A stretch of DNA of 64,000 bases, from NCBI GenBank assembly GCA_047621665.1, contig JBLHMB010000004.1:73647-137646 (forward strand), given 5' to 3'. Below the pieces are notes generated by a model. It was not told the origin of the DNA. It did not search any database and worked only from the letters and a program-made list of their open reading frames with translations. A program made the translations under genes and the position numbers. Positions within the stretch are counted from its first letter, which is position 1. Each line of letters opens with the position of its first letter. This DNA is from Actimicrobium sp047621665. Lineage in GTDB: Bacteria; Pseudomonadota; Gammaproteobacteria; Burkholderiales; Burkholderiaceae_D. This document shows, piece by piece, positions 53,477 to 63,234 of the stretch.

Positions 53477-55867
53477 ATGCGCACCAAGACAACCCAGCTC
53501 TCGTTGCTGATTTCCGGCCTTTTCATGGCCACCAGTCCGCTGGGTTTTGCGGCCGATACCTCCGACGTCGGCAAGGTCACAGTACAGGATGAGGCCGGCA
53601 GTGCGCAAAGCACCGGCTTGATCCAGCAGGAAGATTCGCCCAAGGCACGCAGTTCGGTCAACCGCAACTATATGGAAAAACAGGGCGCGACCAGTAATCC
53701 GTTCCAGATGCTCAGTTTGCTGCCGGGCGTCAATACCTATGATGTCGATGGCACCGGACTGTTCGGCGGCACCATCCGTGTCCGCGGCTTCAACAGCGAC
53801 CAGCTCGGCTTTACGATCAATGGCGCACCGGTCAATGACTCCGGTAATTTCGCGGTCTACCCGCAGGAATATACCGATACCGAAAACCTCTGCGATATTT
53901 TTGTCACGCAAGGTTCAACCGATACCGAAGCGCCGCACGTCGGCGCCACCGGCGGCAATATCGGCATGACCATGTGCACTCCGGAAGACCTGCGGCGCGT
54001 GCGGACCTCGCTCAGTGTTGGTTCGAATAATTTGCGTCGTGGTTATCTGCGGGTTGACTCCGGCAAGTTGTTTGACGATCGCTTCAAATTTTTTATTTCC
54101 TACTCGAAGGCCGAGGCCGACAAGTTCAAGGGTCTCGGTGGCGCTGAAAAAGATCACATCGATTTCAACAGCAAGCTCACGTTGAACGGTGGTAGTTTTA
54201 TCGATGCTTCCTTCATGTACAACAAGGCACTCAACAACAACTACCGTACGCTGACCAAGAGCCAGATCGCCCAGTTCGGACGTAATCTCGACTTCGGTAC
54301 CGTGGCACCGATCCATCAGCCGGGCGGTGCCGGCGCACAAAACGATGTGACTTTTGCGCCGAATGCCGGCATCGCTACGGGCAACAATAATGGGTACTAC
54401 GGCTATAACCTGAACCCGTTCAAGAACTGGCTTGCTACGATGAATGCGCATTTTGTGCTCACGCCGACCTCCAGCGTGGATGTCAATCCGTACATGTGGT
54501 ACGGCTACGGCACCGGCGGCAATGAATTGAAGACTGCTACCGAAGGCAACGCCTCGAATCTGCTCGGTGGTGGCATCCGGGATGCCAACGGCGATGCTGA
54601 TACCCGCGATACTGTGTTTGCCTACAACGGCAGCGTGACCCGCACTTATCGTCCCGGCGTGACGGTCAAGTTCAATCAGAAGCTCGATAACCATCGTCTG
54701 ATGGTCGGTTACTGGTACGAGAAAGCACGCCATCAACAGACCGGTCCGTACACCCCGGTCGACAATAACGGCAACGCCGATGTCTGGCTCGAGAATTCCA
54801 GCCAGTGGCTCAAGAATCAGAATGGCAGCACTGTGCAAAGCCGTGACACCCTCACCATCAGTACCGGCAAGTCGTTATTTGCCCAGGACAGCATCAGCCT
54901 GCTGCAAGATAAATTGACGTTGCAGCTTGGTGCTCGTTACTCCAGCATCGACCGTGATTTCACTAACAACCCGAGCCAGTCAGGTGCAGGCTTCTACACC
55001 CTGAAAAAATCGTATTCGGACCTGTTACCAAGTCTTGGAGTGCGCTATCAATTGTCGACAACCGACTCGGTCTTTTTTAACGCGGCAAAGAACTTCAAGG
55101 CGCCGGGTAATTTTTCGTACTTCGGTCTGCTCTCGGGCGGTACCGTGGTCAATGGTGTCTACACCGGCGGCAGCGTGCGCAAGGTCCCTGTCGACAAGGA
55201 AACCTCGATCAACTATGACCTTGGTTACCGCTACGTCAATGACAGGCTGACGCTGTCCGGCTCGGCTTTCTTCACTGACTATCGCAACCGTATCTCTTCT
55301 GCGTTCAATCCGGACACCGCCACCACTGTCGACATCAATGTCGGTGACGCCAGCTCGAAGGGACTGGAACTGGAATCGGGCTATGCACTGAGCAAGAACC
55401 TGAGCGTTTATGGTTCGCTGTCCTACATCAAGAGCAAGATGAAAAAAGACTTGCCGGTAACCGCCACGACCGCGCTGCCAACTGCGGGCAAGGAATTTCC
55501 GGATACCCCGAACTGGCTGAGCGGCCTGAGCGTGCAGTACGCGCAGGATAGCTGGTACGTGTTCAGTCAGGCCAAGTACACCGGCAAGCGTTACAGCACG
55601 CTGGTCAATGACGATAGCCTTGACGGTTACACGGTGGTTAATGCCGGTGCCGGTTATACCTTCCCGTCAACCAACTGGCTGAAAAAACCGATGCTGCGTC
55701 TGAACGTGAACAACGTTTTTCAGCAGCAGTACCTGAGCCTCAATTCGGGTAGCGGTAGCGGGTTCACGAAAAATGCGATGGCCATCGGTGCGATCCCTGC
55801 GCAGGCACCGTCGTTTTACGTGAGTGCACCACGCAGTGTCACCCTGGCCCTGACGGCGGATTTCTAA
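53477..55867 (+). CDS. TonB-dependent outer-membrane receptor
   Basis: A 796-residue outer-membrane receptor with a signal peptide (ending GFAA), a plug domain (about 60-200: PFQMLSLLPGVNTYDVDGTG, GTIRVRGFNSDQLGFTINGAPV, HVGATGGNIGM) and a 22-strand barrel ending ...SVTLALTADF, a typical C-terminal Phe. Two Cys lie in the plug (NLCDIF, TMCTPED) and may form a disulfide. No STN signalling domain. AGGGAG precedes the ATG. The substrate is unknown: its operon has its own ExbB/ExbD/TonB but no siderophore gene. Confidence 0.92.
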   Translation: MRTKTTQLSLLISGLFMATSPLGFAADTSDVGKVTVQDEAGSAQSTGLIQQEDSPKARSSVNRNYMEKQGATSNPFQMLSLLPGVNTYDVDGTGLFGGTIRVRGFNSDQLGFTINGAPVNDSGNFAVYPQEYTDTENLCDIFVTQGSTDTEAPHVGATGGNIGMTMCTPEDLRRVRTSLSVGSNNLRRGYLRVDSGKLFDDRFKFFISYSKAEADKFKGLGGAEKDHIDFNSKLTLNGGSFIDASFMYNKALNNNYRTLTKSQIAQFGRNLDFGTVAPIHQPGGAGAQNDVTFAPNAGIATGNNNGYYGYNLNPFKNWLATMNAHFVLTPTSSVDVNPYMWYGYGTGGNELKTATEGNASNLLGGGIRDANGDADTRDTVFAYNGSVTRTYRPGVTVKFNQKLDNHRLMVGYWYEKARHQQTGPYTPVDNNGNADVWLENSSQWLKNQNGSTVQSRDTLTISTGKSLFAQDSISLLQDKLTLQLGARYSSIDRDFTNNPSQSGAGFYTLKKSYSDLLPSLGVRYQLSTTDSVFFNAAKNFKAPGNFSYFGLLSGGTVVNGVYTGGSVRKVPVDKETSINYDLGYRYVNDRLTLSGSAFFTDYRNRISSAFNPDTATTVDINVGDASSKGLELESGYALSKNLSVYGSLSYIKSKMKKDLPVTATTALPTAGKEFPDTPNWLSGLSVQYAQDSWYVFSQAKYTGKRYSTLVNDDSLDGYTVVNAGAGYTFPSTNWLKKPMLRLNVNNVFQQQYLSLNSGSGSGFTKNAMAIGAIPAQAPSFYVSAPRSVTLALTADF

Positions 55868-55881
55868 CGCAGGTTCCCTGA

Positions 55882-55933
55882 TGACGGTGCGCTGCGGCGC
55901 GCCGTCATTGTCACCCTCCCTCGCCTTCGGGCG
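55882..55933 (+). promoter_or_regulatory. Two hairpins between receptor and exbB
   Basis: TGACGGTGCGC pairs with GCGCGCCGTCA around a 4-base loop (55882-55907), followed by CGCC-TTCG-GGCG (55922-55933), a very stable UUCG tetraloop, ending 14 bp before exbB. No T run follows, so this looks more like an mRNA processing or partial-attenuation site than a full terminator. Confidence 0.5.
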
Positions 55934-55947
55934 ATGAAAGACGTTCT

Positions 55948-56613
55948 ATGAACATGCAACTATTTCACGATATCGCGTTTTACCTGATGTACGGCTGCGC
56001 CGCGCTGGCGCTGTTTGTCATTGTCGAACGCGGTCTGTTTTTTGATTACACGTTGCGCCAGGCCGTCAAACTGGAAAAAGCCATGACGCATGCCGTGCAG
56101 CACGTGCGTGAGTTACCTGCGGAATTGACGGCGCGTCCCAGCCTGCCGATGACGCTGGTATCGGACATTCTGTCGGTCAAGCATCAGCTCGCCACCGAGA
56201 AGGATCTGGAAGATTTCAGCGAGTCGGTCTACATCGCCAATCGCGGCGCGGTACAGCACCGGCTCTGGATTCTCGACACCATCGTCACCGCCGCTCCGCT
56301 GCTGGGATTGCTGGGGACGATTCTCGGCATTATTGACACCTTCAAGGCGCTCGCCGTATCGGGCGTTTCTGATCCGGGTGCCGTGTCGCAAGGTATCGGC
56401 ACGGCGCTGTACGCGACCGCGCTGGGTATCGGTATTGCCGTCGTCGGGATGTTTTTTTTCAACTTGTATCAGGAGCGCATCGAGCGCATCAATGACCATC
56501 TGAAAGTATTGATGCTGCGCGCCTGCGTTGGCCGCTTCGTCGGACCGGCAACCACCGCACCCGTTACGCCCCCCCGTAGCGCGATCGACACCGGCAACCT
56601 GAAGGTTGCCTGA
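55948..56613 (+). CDS. exbB: ExbB/TolQ/MotA family proton channel protein
   Basis: A 221-residue inner-membrane protein with three TM helices: about 8-30, 105-130 (IVTAAPLLGLLGTILGIIDTF) and 150-172 (GIGTALYATALGIGIAVVGMFFF). The central motif LLGLLGTILG and GTALYATALG define the family. It sits last in the operon, after the receptor, and pairs with exbD at the start. GAAAG lies before the ATG. Confidence 0.92.
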   Translation: MNMQLFHDIAFYLMYGCAALALFVIVERGLFFDYTLRQAVKLEKAMTHAVQHVRELPAELTARPSLPMTLVSDILSVKHQLATEKDLEDFSESVYIANRGAVQHRLWILDTIVTAAPLLGLLGTILGIIDTFKALAVSGVSDPGAVSQGIGTALYATALGIGIAVVGMFFFNLYQERIERINDHLKVLMLRACVGRFVGPATTAPVTPPRSAIDTGNLKVA

Positions 56614-56650
56614 AGGTTCCTGTAACGGGCGCGGCGGCGTACTTCGGCCG

Positions 56651-58447
56651 TCAGTTCAGCCGGGTGATGCGCTCAAGGCGTGGCACGGTGACCGTGTCGC
56701 GACTCTTGAAATAAGCGCTGGAGGCATCGATGTCGGAGATGCCTTGCTGCACGTGGGTGCCGTGATTGAGGACCGAGAAATTATCGCCGCCGGAAGCCAT
56801 GAAGCTGTTGACCGTGATGCGATAAGTCGTCGCGGCATCGATGGGTACGCCATGCAGTTTCATCGAGCCGGGCACCACCCGGTTGCCTGTGCCCGGTGCG
56901 GCACCGGCCGGCATGCCGGCATCCCAGCTGTACGTAAAACCGGCAGAGACCGGCAGCACGCGGCCACCAGCTGATTTGCCTTCCCATTGCTGTTCGAGTA
57001 ACCGGTGCAACTGCGCGCCGGTCACATCCATCGTCACCAGATTGTTGCCAAACGGCTGGACTGCATACAGCTGGCCAAACGTGATCTGGTTGCCGCTGTC
57101 GAGATCGGCCCGGACTCCGCCCGGATTGGTGAAGGCGATCTGCGCCGGCTTCGCCCCGTAGCTGCTGTCCGAGCTGGCGGCAAGGAAGGCATCGGCAATG
57201 ACGTCACCCAGCGTACTTTCGCCGGCGCTGCTGGTCCTGCGGTCAAGCTTGCCACTGATCTTGCCGACAACCGCGCCGGTGATCGGTGCGGTCAGATCGA
57301 CATACCGTTGAATCATTGCGCTGGTTGCGCCATCGCTTTTTTGCGCCGTGTAGCCAGCCGGTAGCGGGATCAGTGCGCCGGTGGCATCTCTGGCACCGCC
57401 TTCATTGATGGTGGCGACATTGTTGGCGTCTTTGCGGATCACTTTTTTGTTTGCCGGATCAATCATCAGTTCGATATTGGTCGCGATCCGTCCATAAAAT
57501 CCGGCCTGGGTGACCAGCTTGCCATCGGGACGGAAACAGACATATTCCTGATGCGTGTGAGCGCTGATGATGACATCGACGGCCGGGTTGAGCTTGTCGG
57601 CAATGTCGACGATCTCGCCGGCAAAGCCCGGACAGGTCTTGTCATTGATGGTCGTCGCCGTGGTGGCGCCGCCCTGATGGATCAGCACCACGATGGCCGA
57701 AGTGCCTTGCTGCTTGAGCGTCGGGATCAGTGCGTTGATGGTGGTGACTTCATCATTGAAGCGCAGACCGGCGACACCGGCCGGTGTGACCACCGACGGC
57801 GTGTCTTTCAGCGTCAGTCCAATGAAGCCGATCTTCACGCCACCGACCGTCTTGATGCGGTAAGCCGGAAACAGCGTTGCTCCGGTTTTTTTATCGATGA
57901 CATTGGCGGCGAGGTACTGGAACTTTGCGCCGTCAAAGCGGCCCTCGGTCATGCAGGTATCGACGCCGACGATGCCGCGACTGCCATCGGCAGAGCGGGG
58001 AAAGCAGCCGCCATGCTGCATGCGCAACAGCTCGTCGCGTCCCTTGTCGAATTCGTGATTGCCGACTGATGACAGGTCCAGCCCGATGGCGCCGAGTACG
58101 TCGATGGTGGGCTCGTCATGGAACAGGCTCGACACCAGCGGCGATGCACCGATCATGTCACCAGCGCCGACGACGAGGGTGTTGCCCGGATTCTGTGCCT
58201 TCAGACTGGCTACCAGCGAGGCCAGATAGGCAGCGCCACCGGCCGCTACCCGACTGTTTGCCGTGTGATCCTGCGCGCTGACCGGGACAGTCCCCGCTGG
58301 TGGTTGCAGGTTGCCGTGAAAGTCATTGAGTCCGATCAGCGAGATGCGTACCGGTGCCGATAGCTGGTCGATGCCGCTGCTGCTGCAAGCGGCCAGTGAG
58401 ACCGCGATCGCCAGTTGGCTGATGCGGAAATAAATGCGTTGTTTCAT
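56651..58447 (-). CDS. Lipoprotein metallophosphatase / 5'-nucleotidase
   Basis: A 598-residue UshA-like enzyme expected to release nucleosides and phosphate from nucleotides in the periplasm. The lipobox LAACS (Cys about 21) points to a lipoprotein. The metallophosphatase domain has LIGLNDFHGNLQP, VVGAGDMIGASPL, SSVGNHEFDKG, IHQGG and SAHTHQEYVC; the C-terminal nucleotidase domain has AFTNPGGVRADLDSG and FGQLYAVQPFGN. Convergent with exbB across 37 bp. Confidence 0.92.
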   Translation of the reverse strand: MKQRIYFRISQLAIAVSLAACSSSGIDQLSAPVRISLIGLNDFHGNLQPPAGTVPVSAQDHTANSRVAAGGAAYLASLVASLKAQNPGNTLVVGAGDMIGASPLVSSLFHDEPTIDVLGAIGLDLSSVGNHEFDKGRDELLRMQHGGCFPRSADGSRGIVGVDTCMTEGRFDGAKFQYLAANVIDKKTGATLFPAYRIKTVGGVKIGFIGLTLKDTPSVVTPAGVAGLRFNDEVTTINALIPTLKQQGTSAIVVLIHQGGATTATTINDKTCPGFAGEIVDIADKLNPAVDVIISAHTHQEYVCFRPDGKLVTQAGFYGRIATNIELMIDPANKKVIRKDANNVATINEGGARDATGALIPLPAGYTAQKSDGATSAMIQRYVDLTAPITGAVVGKISGKLDRRTSSAGESTLGDVIADAFLAASSDSSYGAKPAQIAFTNPGGVRADLDSGNQITFGQLYAVQPFGNNLVTMDVTGAQLHRLLEQQWEGKSAGGRVLPVSAGFTYSWDAGMPAGAAPGTGNRVVPGSMKLHGVPIDAATTYRITVNSFMASGGDNFSVLNHGTHVQQGISDIDASSAYFKSRDTVTVPRLERITRLN

Positions 58448-58590
58448 CCGTCTGTCCTCACGTGCCAGAAGGCACCAACAAAAAAGGCAGTGTAGTTTTG
58501 ATCAGTGACGTTGGTGTGACAAGTGGTGCCGTGCGGATGAGGGATTGCGCAATAGTCAGCGCAATGCATTGCGCATGACTAACGTAGCAA

Positions 58591-58612
58591 CGCCCGGAGG
58601 TTGGTCCGGGCG
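58591..58612. terminator. GC-rich hairpin between nucleotidase and efflux operon
   Basis: CGCCCGGA pairs perfectly with TCCGGGCG around a 6-base loop. There is no T run on either strand, so termination is possible but uncertain. It lies downstream of the efflux operon. Confidence 0.4.
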
Positions 58613-58674
58613 CTTGGGTAGGTCGATGGTGGTGCGCATGCTGCGGCAAGTTGTTCAGGCTCGCCGCGCCATGT

Positions 58675-60075
58675 TTATGCTGCCGGACCGGTCTCGGTCA
58701 ACCCGCCACCGAGCGAGCGGTACAGGTCCACTGCGTTGGTCAACCTGAGCAAGCGCGTCTGCACCAGCGCTTGCTGCGCAATAAACAGTTCGCGCTGGGC
58801 ATCGACGACGTCGAGCGCGCTGGCAATACCGTTGTCAAAGCGTTGTTGCGCCAGTTTTAGTCGCACAGTCTGTGCCGTGACGACCGCTTGCTGGGCGACG
58901 ACTTGCTCGTCGAGTAAACCGCGCGCCACCAGCGCATCCGAGACTTCACGGAAAGCGACCTGGATCACCTTTTCGTAATCGACGACAGCGAGGTCGGTAC
59001 GGACCTGCGCCAGCGTCAGGTTGCTGCGATTGCGGCCGGCATCAAAGATCGGCAGCACCAGTTGCGGCGCAAACGACCAGCTGCCGGACCCGGCATTGAA
59101 CAGGCCGGACAGCGCATTGCTGCTGGTTCCGGCTGCCGCCGTCAGCGAAATACGCGGGAGGAAGGCGGCACGCGCCGCACCGATGTTGGCATTGGCTGAC
59201 TTCAGGCGCTGTTCCGCAGCACGGATGTCGGGCCGGCGGTTCAGCAGGTCCGAGGGCAGGCCGGCAGCGATCGTGGTGACGATGTTTTCATCGGACAGCA
59301 AGGTTGCCGGCGGCAGGTCGATGGTGGCGCGACCGACCAGCAGTGTCAGGGCATTGCTGGCCTGAGCGCGCTGGCGTTGCAGTGTCAGTTGCGCGACACG
59401 GGCGGTTTGCACCAGTGTTTCGGACAGGCGCAGGTCGAGTTCCGACGAGGCACCGACGTCATAGCGCTGTTGCGCCAGTTTGTAAGCCTGCAAGCGACCG
59501 TCGAGCGTCTGCTGTGCCAGCATCAGTTGTTCGTCAAAACCGCGTTCAGCCAGATAGGCCTTGGCGACTTCGGACACCAGACTGATCTGTACCGACAGCC
59601 GCGCTTCCGTGGTCGCCAGATATTGCGCCAGCGCTGCGTCATTGAGGCTGCGTACCCGGCCAAAGAAATCAAGCTCGAACGATGCCAGGCCAAAACCGAC
59701 CTGATACGTGCCGCCGGTGGTTGGCCGGCCGGTCACCGAGAGCGCACCCGGGATGCGGGCGCGGGCACCACTGGCCGTGCCGTTGATGTTTGGCAGCAAG
59801 TCAGCCGATTGCACGTTGTACAACGCACGCGCTTCTTCGATGCGCAGCGCTGCGGTACGCAGGTCGCGGTTATCGATCAGCGCCGCGGTGATCAGTGCTT
59901 GCAGCCGCTGATCCGGGAAAAATGTACGCCAGCCGGTATCGGCCGCAGTCGCGGTGCCGTCGGCATTGCCGATAAACGTGGCCGCCACCGGTGCGGCAGG
60001 CTGCACATACAGCGGTGCCATCGAGCAGGCACTCAGCAGACCGGCTGCCAGCATGATTAAAGTCAACCGGGTCAT
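58675..60075 (-). CDS. Outer-membrane efflux lipoprotein (NodT/OprM family)
   Basis: A 466-residue TolC-like channel, third part of a tripartite pump. The lipobox LLSACS gives an N-terminal Cys; the mature protein has two outer-membrane efflux repeats, with LPNINGTASG, RPDIRAAEQRLKSANANIGA and LPIFDAGRNRSNLTLAQ. Overlaps the RND gene by ATGA, so it is the last gene of the operon. Confidence 0.94.
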   Translation of the reverse strand: MTRLTLIMLAAGLLSACSMAPLYVQPAAPVAATFIGNADGTATAADTGWRTFFPDQRLQALITAALIDNRDLRTAALRIEEARALYNVQSADLLPNINGTASGARARIPGALSVTGRPTTGGTYQVGFGLASFELDFFGRVRSLNDAALAQYLATTEARLSVQISLVSEVAKAYLAERGFDEQLMLAQQTLDGRLQAYKLAQQRYDVGASSELDLRLSETLVQTARVAQLTLQRQRAQASNALTLLVGRATIDLPPATLLSDENIVTTIAAGLPSDLLNRRPDIRAAEQRLKSANANIGAARAAFLPRISLTAAAGTSSNALSGLFNAGSGSWSFAPQLVLPIFDAGRNRSNLTLAQVRTDLAVVDYEKVIQVAFREVSDALVARGLLDEQVVAQQAVVTAQTVRLKLAQQRFDNGIASALDVVDAQRELFIAQQALVQTRLLRLTNAVDLYRSLGGGLTETGPAA

Positions 60076-63000
60076 TCTTGTTCTCCCTGCTTGGTTTCAT
60101 GGTGAGCAGCCAGCGCCAGCTTGCGCTCGCGTTCGCTACCCTTGAAGAAGGTCCGGATGATCACGAAGAAGACCGGCACGAAGAACACCGCCAATACCGT
60201 CGCCGTAATCATGCCGCCCATGACGCCAGTACCGATGGCGCGTTGGCCGGCCGAACCGGCACCAGTAGAAATGACCAGTGGCAGTACGCCAAGGATGAAG
60301 GCCAGCGAGGTCATGATGATCGGACGGAAACGCAGATGGACCGCTTCCAGCGTCGCATCGATGACACTCTTGCCCTGCGCTTGCAGGTCTTTGGCAAATT
60401 CAATGATCAGAATGGCGTTCTTGGCCGACAGGCCGATCGTGGCGATCAGACCCACCTTGAAATACACGTCGTTGGGCAAGCCGCGGAAGCTGGCGCCGAG
60501 CAGCGCACCCAGTACCCCGAGTGGCACCACCAGCAAGACCGCGATCGGGATCGTGGTGCTCTCATACAAGGCAGCGAGCACCATGAAGACGATCAGCAGC
60601 GACAGCGCGAACAGCGCCGGCGCTTGCGAGCCGGAAGTTTTTTCTTCCAGTGACTGGCCGGTCCACTCGTAGCCGAAGCCGGGTGGCAGCTGGCTCATCA
60701 GATTTTCCATCTCGATCAGTGCTTCACCGGAACTGCGACCTGGTGCGGCGTCGCCGGCGATTTTCATTGCCGGATAACCGTTGTAGCGCACCAGTTGTAC
60801 CGGACCGACGATCCAGTGCGAGGTCACGAACGACGACATGGGCACCATCGCACCGCTACTGCTACGGACATACAGCTTGAGCAAGTCGGAGGGTTGCTGC
60901 CGTTCTGGCGCATCGGCTTGGACGATCACACGTTGCTGGCGACCTCTGCTCGGGAAGTCGTTGATGTACGACGATCCCAGTGCGGTCGACAGCGTGGCGT
61001 TGATGTCGGCAAAGGCAACGCCAAGGGCATTGGCCTTGTCGCGGTCAATATCGAGTTGCAGTTGCGGTGCGTCATCGAGGCCTTCAGGACGTACGCCGAC
61101 CAGCACTTTGCTCTTGCCAGCCAGGCCGAGCAGCTGATTACGTGCTGCCAGCAAGGCTTCATGGCCAAGGCCGCCGCGATCCTGCAGGCGGAACGTGAAA
61201 CCGGTGCCGTTGCCCAGTTCGGGAATCGGCGGTGGGGTAACCGGAAAGACGATCGCATCGCGAATCTGCGATAACTCCTTCAGTGCGCGACCCGCCACCG
61301 CGCTGGCAGATTGGTCAGCATTACGCTCGGACCAGTCTTTCAGTGGCACGAAGACCAGACCGGCATTTTGACCGTTACCCGAAAAGCTGTAACCGGAGAC
61401 GGCGATAGTACGGGCGACTTCAGGTTGCTTGAGGTAATAGTTCTCGACTTCTTCGAGGACTCTTAGGGTCCGTCCGGTACTGGCACCTGCCGGCAACTGC
61501 ACATTGGTGACAATGTAGCCCTGGTCTTCGGTCGGCAGGAAAGCCGATGGCAGACGGACGTACAGGAAGCCGACGATGAGCAGGATGACGCCATAAATCA
61601 GCATGTAGCGCAGCGTGCCGTTGAGCATCTTGCCGACAAAAGTCTGGTAACCCTTGGCCGTGCGGCCAAAGCCACGATTGAACCAGCCGAAGAAACCTTT
61701 CTTTTCGGCGTTGTGGCCAGCTTCGACCGGCTTCAGGATTGCCGCGCACAGCGCTGGCGTCAATGTCAGCGCCAGCAGCGCGGAGAAGGCCATCGAGGAC
61801 ACCATCGACAATGAAAATTGCCGGTAAATCGCCCCGACCGCGCCGCCGAACAATGCCATCGGCAGGAATACGGCAATCAGGACCAGGGTGATACCGATAA
61901 TGGCGCCGGTGATCTGGCCCATTGCCTTGCGGGTCGCGTCACGCGCCGACAGGCCTTCTTCGCTCATGATGCGTTCGACGTTTTCAACCACCACGATCGC
62001 ATCATCGACCAGAATACCGATGGCCAGCACCATACCGAACATCGTCAGCACGTTGATCGAAAAGCCGAACAGCGCCATCACGCCGAAGGTACCCATCAGG
62101 GCAATAGGTACGACGATGGTCGGGATGATCGTGGCGCGGAAATTTTGCAGGAACAGATACATCACCAGGAACACCAGCACGATTGCTTCGAGCAATGTCT
62201 TGACCACTTCCTCGATTGAAATCTGCACGAAGGTCGAGGTGTTGTACGGAATATCGTAGCGCAGTCCTTCCGGGAAGAACTTGGACAGTTCGTCCATTTT
62301 GGCGATCACGGCGGTGGCGGTACCGAGGGCGTTACCGGAGGGTGACAGCTGTACCGCGATCGCGGCGGTCGGCTTGCCATTGAGGCGTGCCGTAGTGCCA
62401 TAGGTTTGGCCGCCGATATCGATGCGGGCAACATCGCGCAGCAGCACTGACGATCCGTCGGGATTGGCGCGCAGGACGACCTTGCCGAATTGTTCCGGTG
62501 TTTCGAGCTGGCCAGTGACGATGATCGGTGCCGAATACTGTTGCGAGGTAGGGCTGGGCAATTCGCCCAGTGTGCCGGCAGTGACTTGCGCATTCTGGGC
62601 CCGTACCGCGCTGGTGACATCGGCGGTGGTCAGCTTGTAGCCGATCAGCTTGGCCGGGTCGATCCAGATTCGCATGGCCTGTTCGGTACCGAACAGCTGG
62701 GCTTCGCCCACGCCCGGTACGCGTTTGATTTCATTGAGGATGTTGCGCGAGATATAGTCGCCCAGTGCAATCGGACCGGTCTTGCCGTCGGTTGACGACA
62801 GTGACGCAAACAGCAGGATGTTGCTGCGCGATTTGGTGACCTGTACGCCTTGCTGCGTCACGACTTGCGGCAAGCGCGCTTCGACCCGTTTCAGGCGGTT
62901 CTGGACATCGACGGCGGCCAGGTTGGGATCAATACCCGGCTCGAACGACACGGTAATGCGGACCTGGCCGTTGGCCTGGCTTTGCGATTCCATGTACTTC

Positions 63001-63224
63001 AAGCCCTCGGCACCGTTCATTTCCTGTTCGATCAGGCTGGTGACGCTGTCATCGAGTAACTGGGCAGACGCACCCGGGTATGTTGCGGCGATGACGACGG
63101 AAGGTGGCGCGATGGAAGGGTATTGCGATACGGGCAGTGTCGTGATGGACAGTGCGCCTGCCAGCACGATGAACAGTGCCAGCATCCAGGCGAAGACCGG
63201 TCGGTCAATAAAAAATTGTGCCAT
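60072..63224 (-). CDS. RND efflux pump inner-membrane transporter (AcrB/HAE1 family)
   Basis: A 1050-residue proton-driven drug exporter. The N-terminal MAQFFIDRPVFAWMLALF, LPVSQYPSIAPP, and TM4 motif GILVDDAIVVVENVERIM (the proton-relay Asp pair) are typical of HAE1. It has 12 TM helices and two large periplasmic loops. Likely substrates are hydrophobic antibiotics or solvents; none can be assigned. It lies 10 bp behind the fusion protein gene. Confidence 0.96.
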   Translation of the reverse strand: MAQFFIDRPVFAWMLALFIVLAGALSITTLPVSQYPSIAPPSVVIAATYPGASAQLLDDSVTSLIEQEMNGAEGLKYMESQSQANGQVRITVSFEPGIDPNLAAVDVQNRLKRVEARLPQVVTQQGVQVTKSRSNILLFASLSSTDGKTGPIALGDYISRNILNEIKRVPGVGEAQLFGTEQAMRIWIDPAKLIGYKLTTADVTSAVRAQNAQVTAGTLGELPSPTSQQYSAPIIVTGQLETPEQFGKVVLRANPDGSSVLLRDVARIDIGGQTYGTTARLNGKPTAAIAVQLSPSGNALGTATAVIAKMDELSKFFPEGLRYDIPYNTSTFVQISIEEVVKTLLEAIVLVFLVMYLFLQNFRATIIPTIVVPIALMGTFGVMALFGFSINVLTMFGMVLAIGILVDDAIVVVENVERIMSEEGLSARDATRKAMGQITGAIIGITLVLIAVFLPMALFGGAVGAIYRQFSLSMVSSMAFSALLALTLTPALCAAILKPVEAGHNAEKKGFFGWFNRGFGRTAKGYQTFVGKMLNGTLRYMLIYGVILLIVGFLYVRLPSAFLPTEDQGYIVTNVQLPAGASTGRTLRVLEEVENYYLKQPEVARTIAVSGYSFSGNGQNAGLVFVPLKDWSERNADQSASAVAGRALKELSQIRDAIVFPVTPPPIPELGNGTGFTFRLQDRGGLGHEALLAARNQLLGLAGKSKVLVGVRPEGLDDAPQLQLDIDRDKANALGVAFADINATLSTALGSSYINDFPSRGRQQRVIVQADAPERQQPSDLLKLYVRSSSGAMVPMSSFVTSHWIVGPVQLVRYNGYPAMKIAGDAAPGRSSGEALIEMENLMSQLPPGFGYEWTGQSLEEKTSGSQAPALFALSLLIVFMVLAALYESTTIPIAVLLVVPLGVLGALLGASFRGLPNDVYFKVGLIATIGLSAKNAILIIEFAKDLQAQGKSVIDATLEAVHLRFRPIIMTSLAFILGVLPLVISTGAGSAGQRAIGTGVMGGMITATVLAVFFVPVFFVIIRTFFKGSERERKLALAAHHETKQGEQE

Positions 63225-63234
63225 TCCGGCCTCC

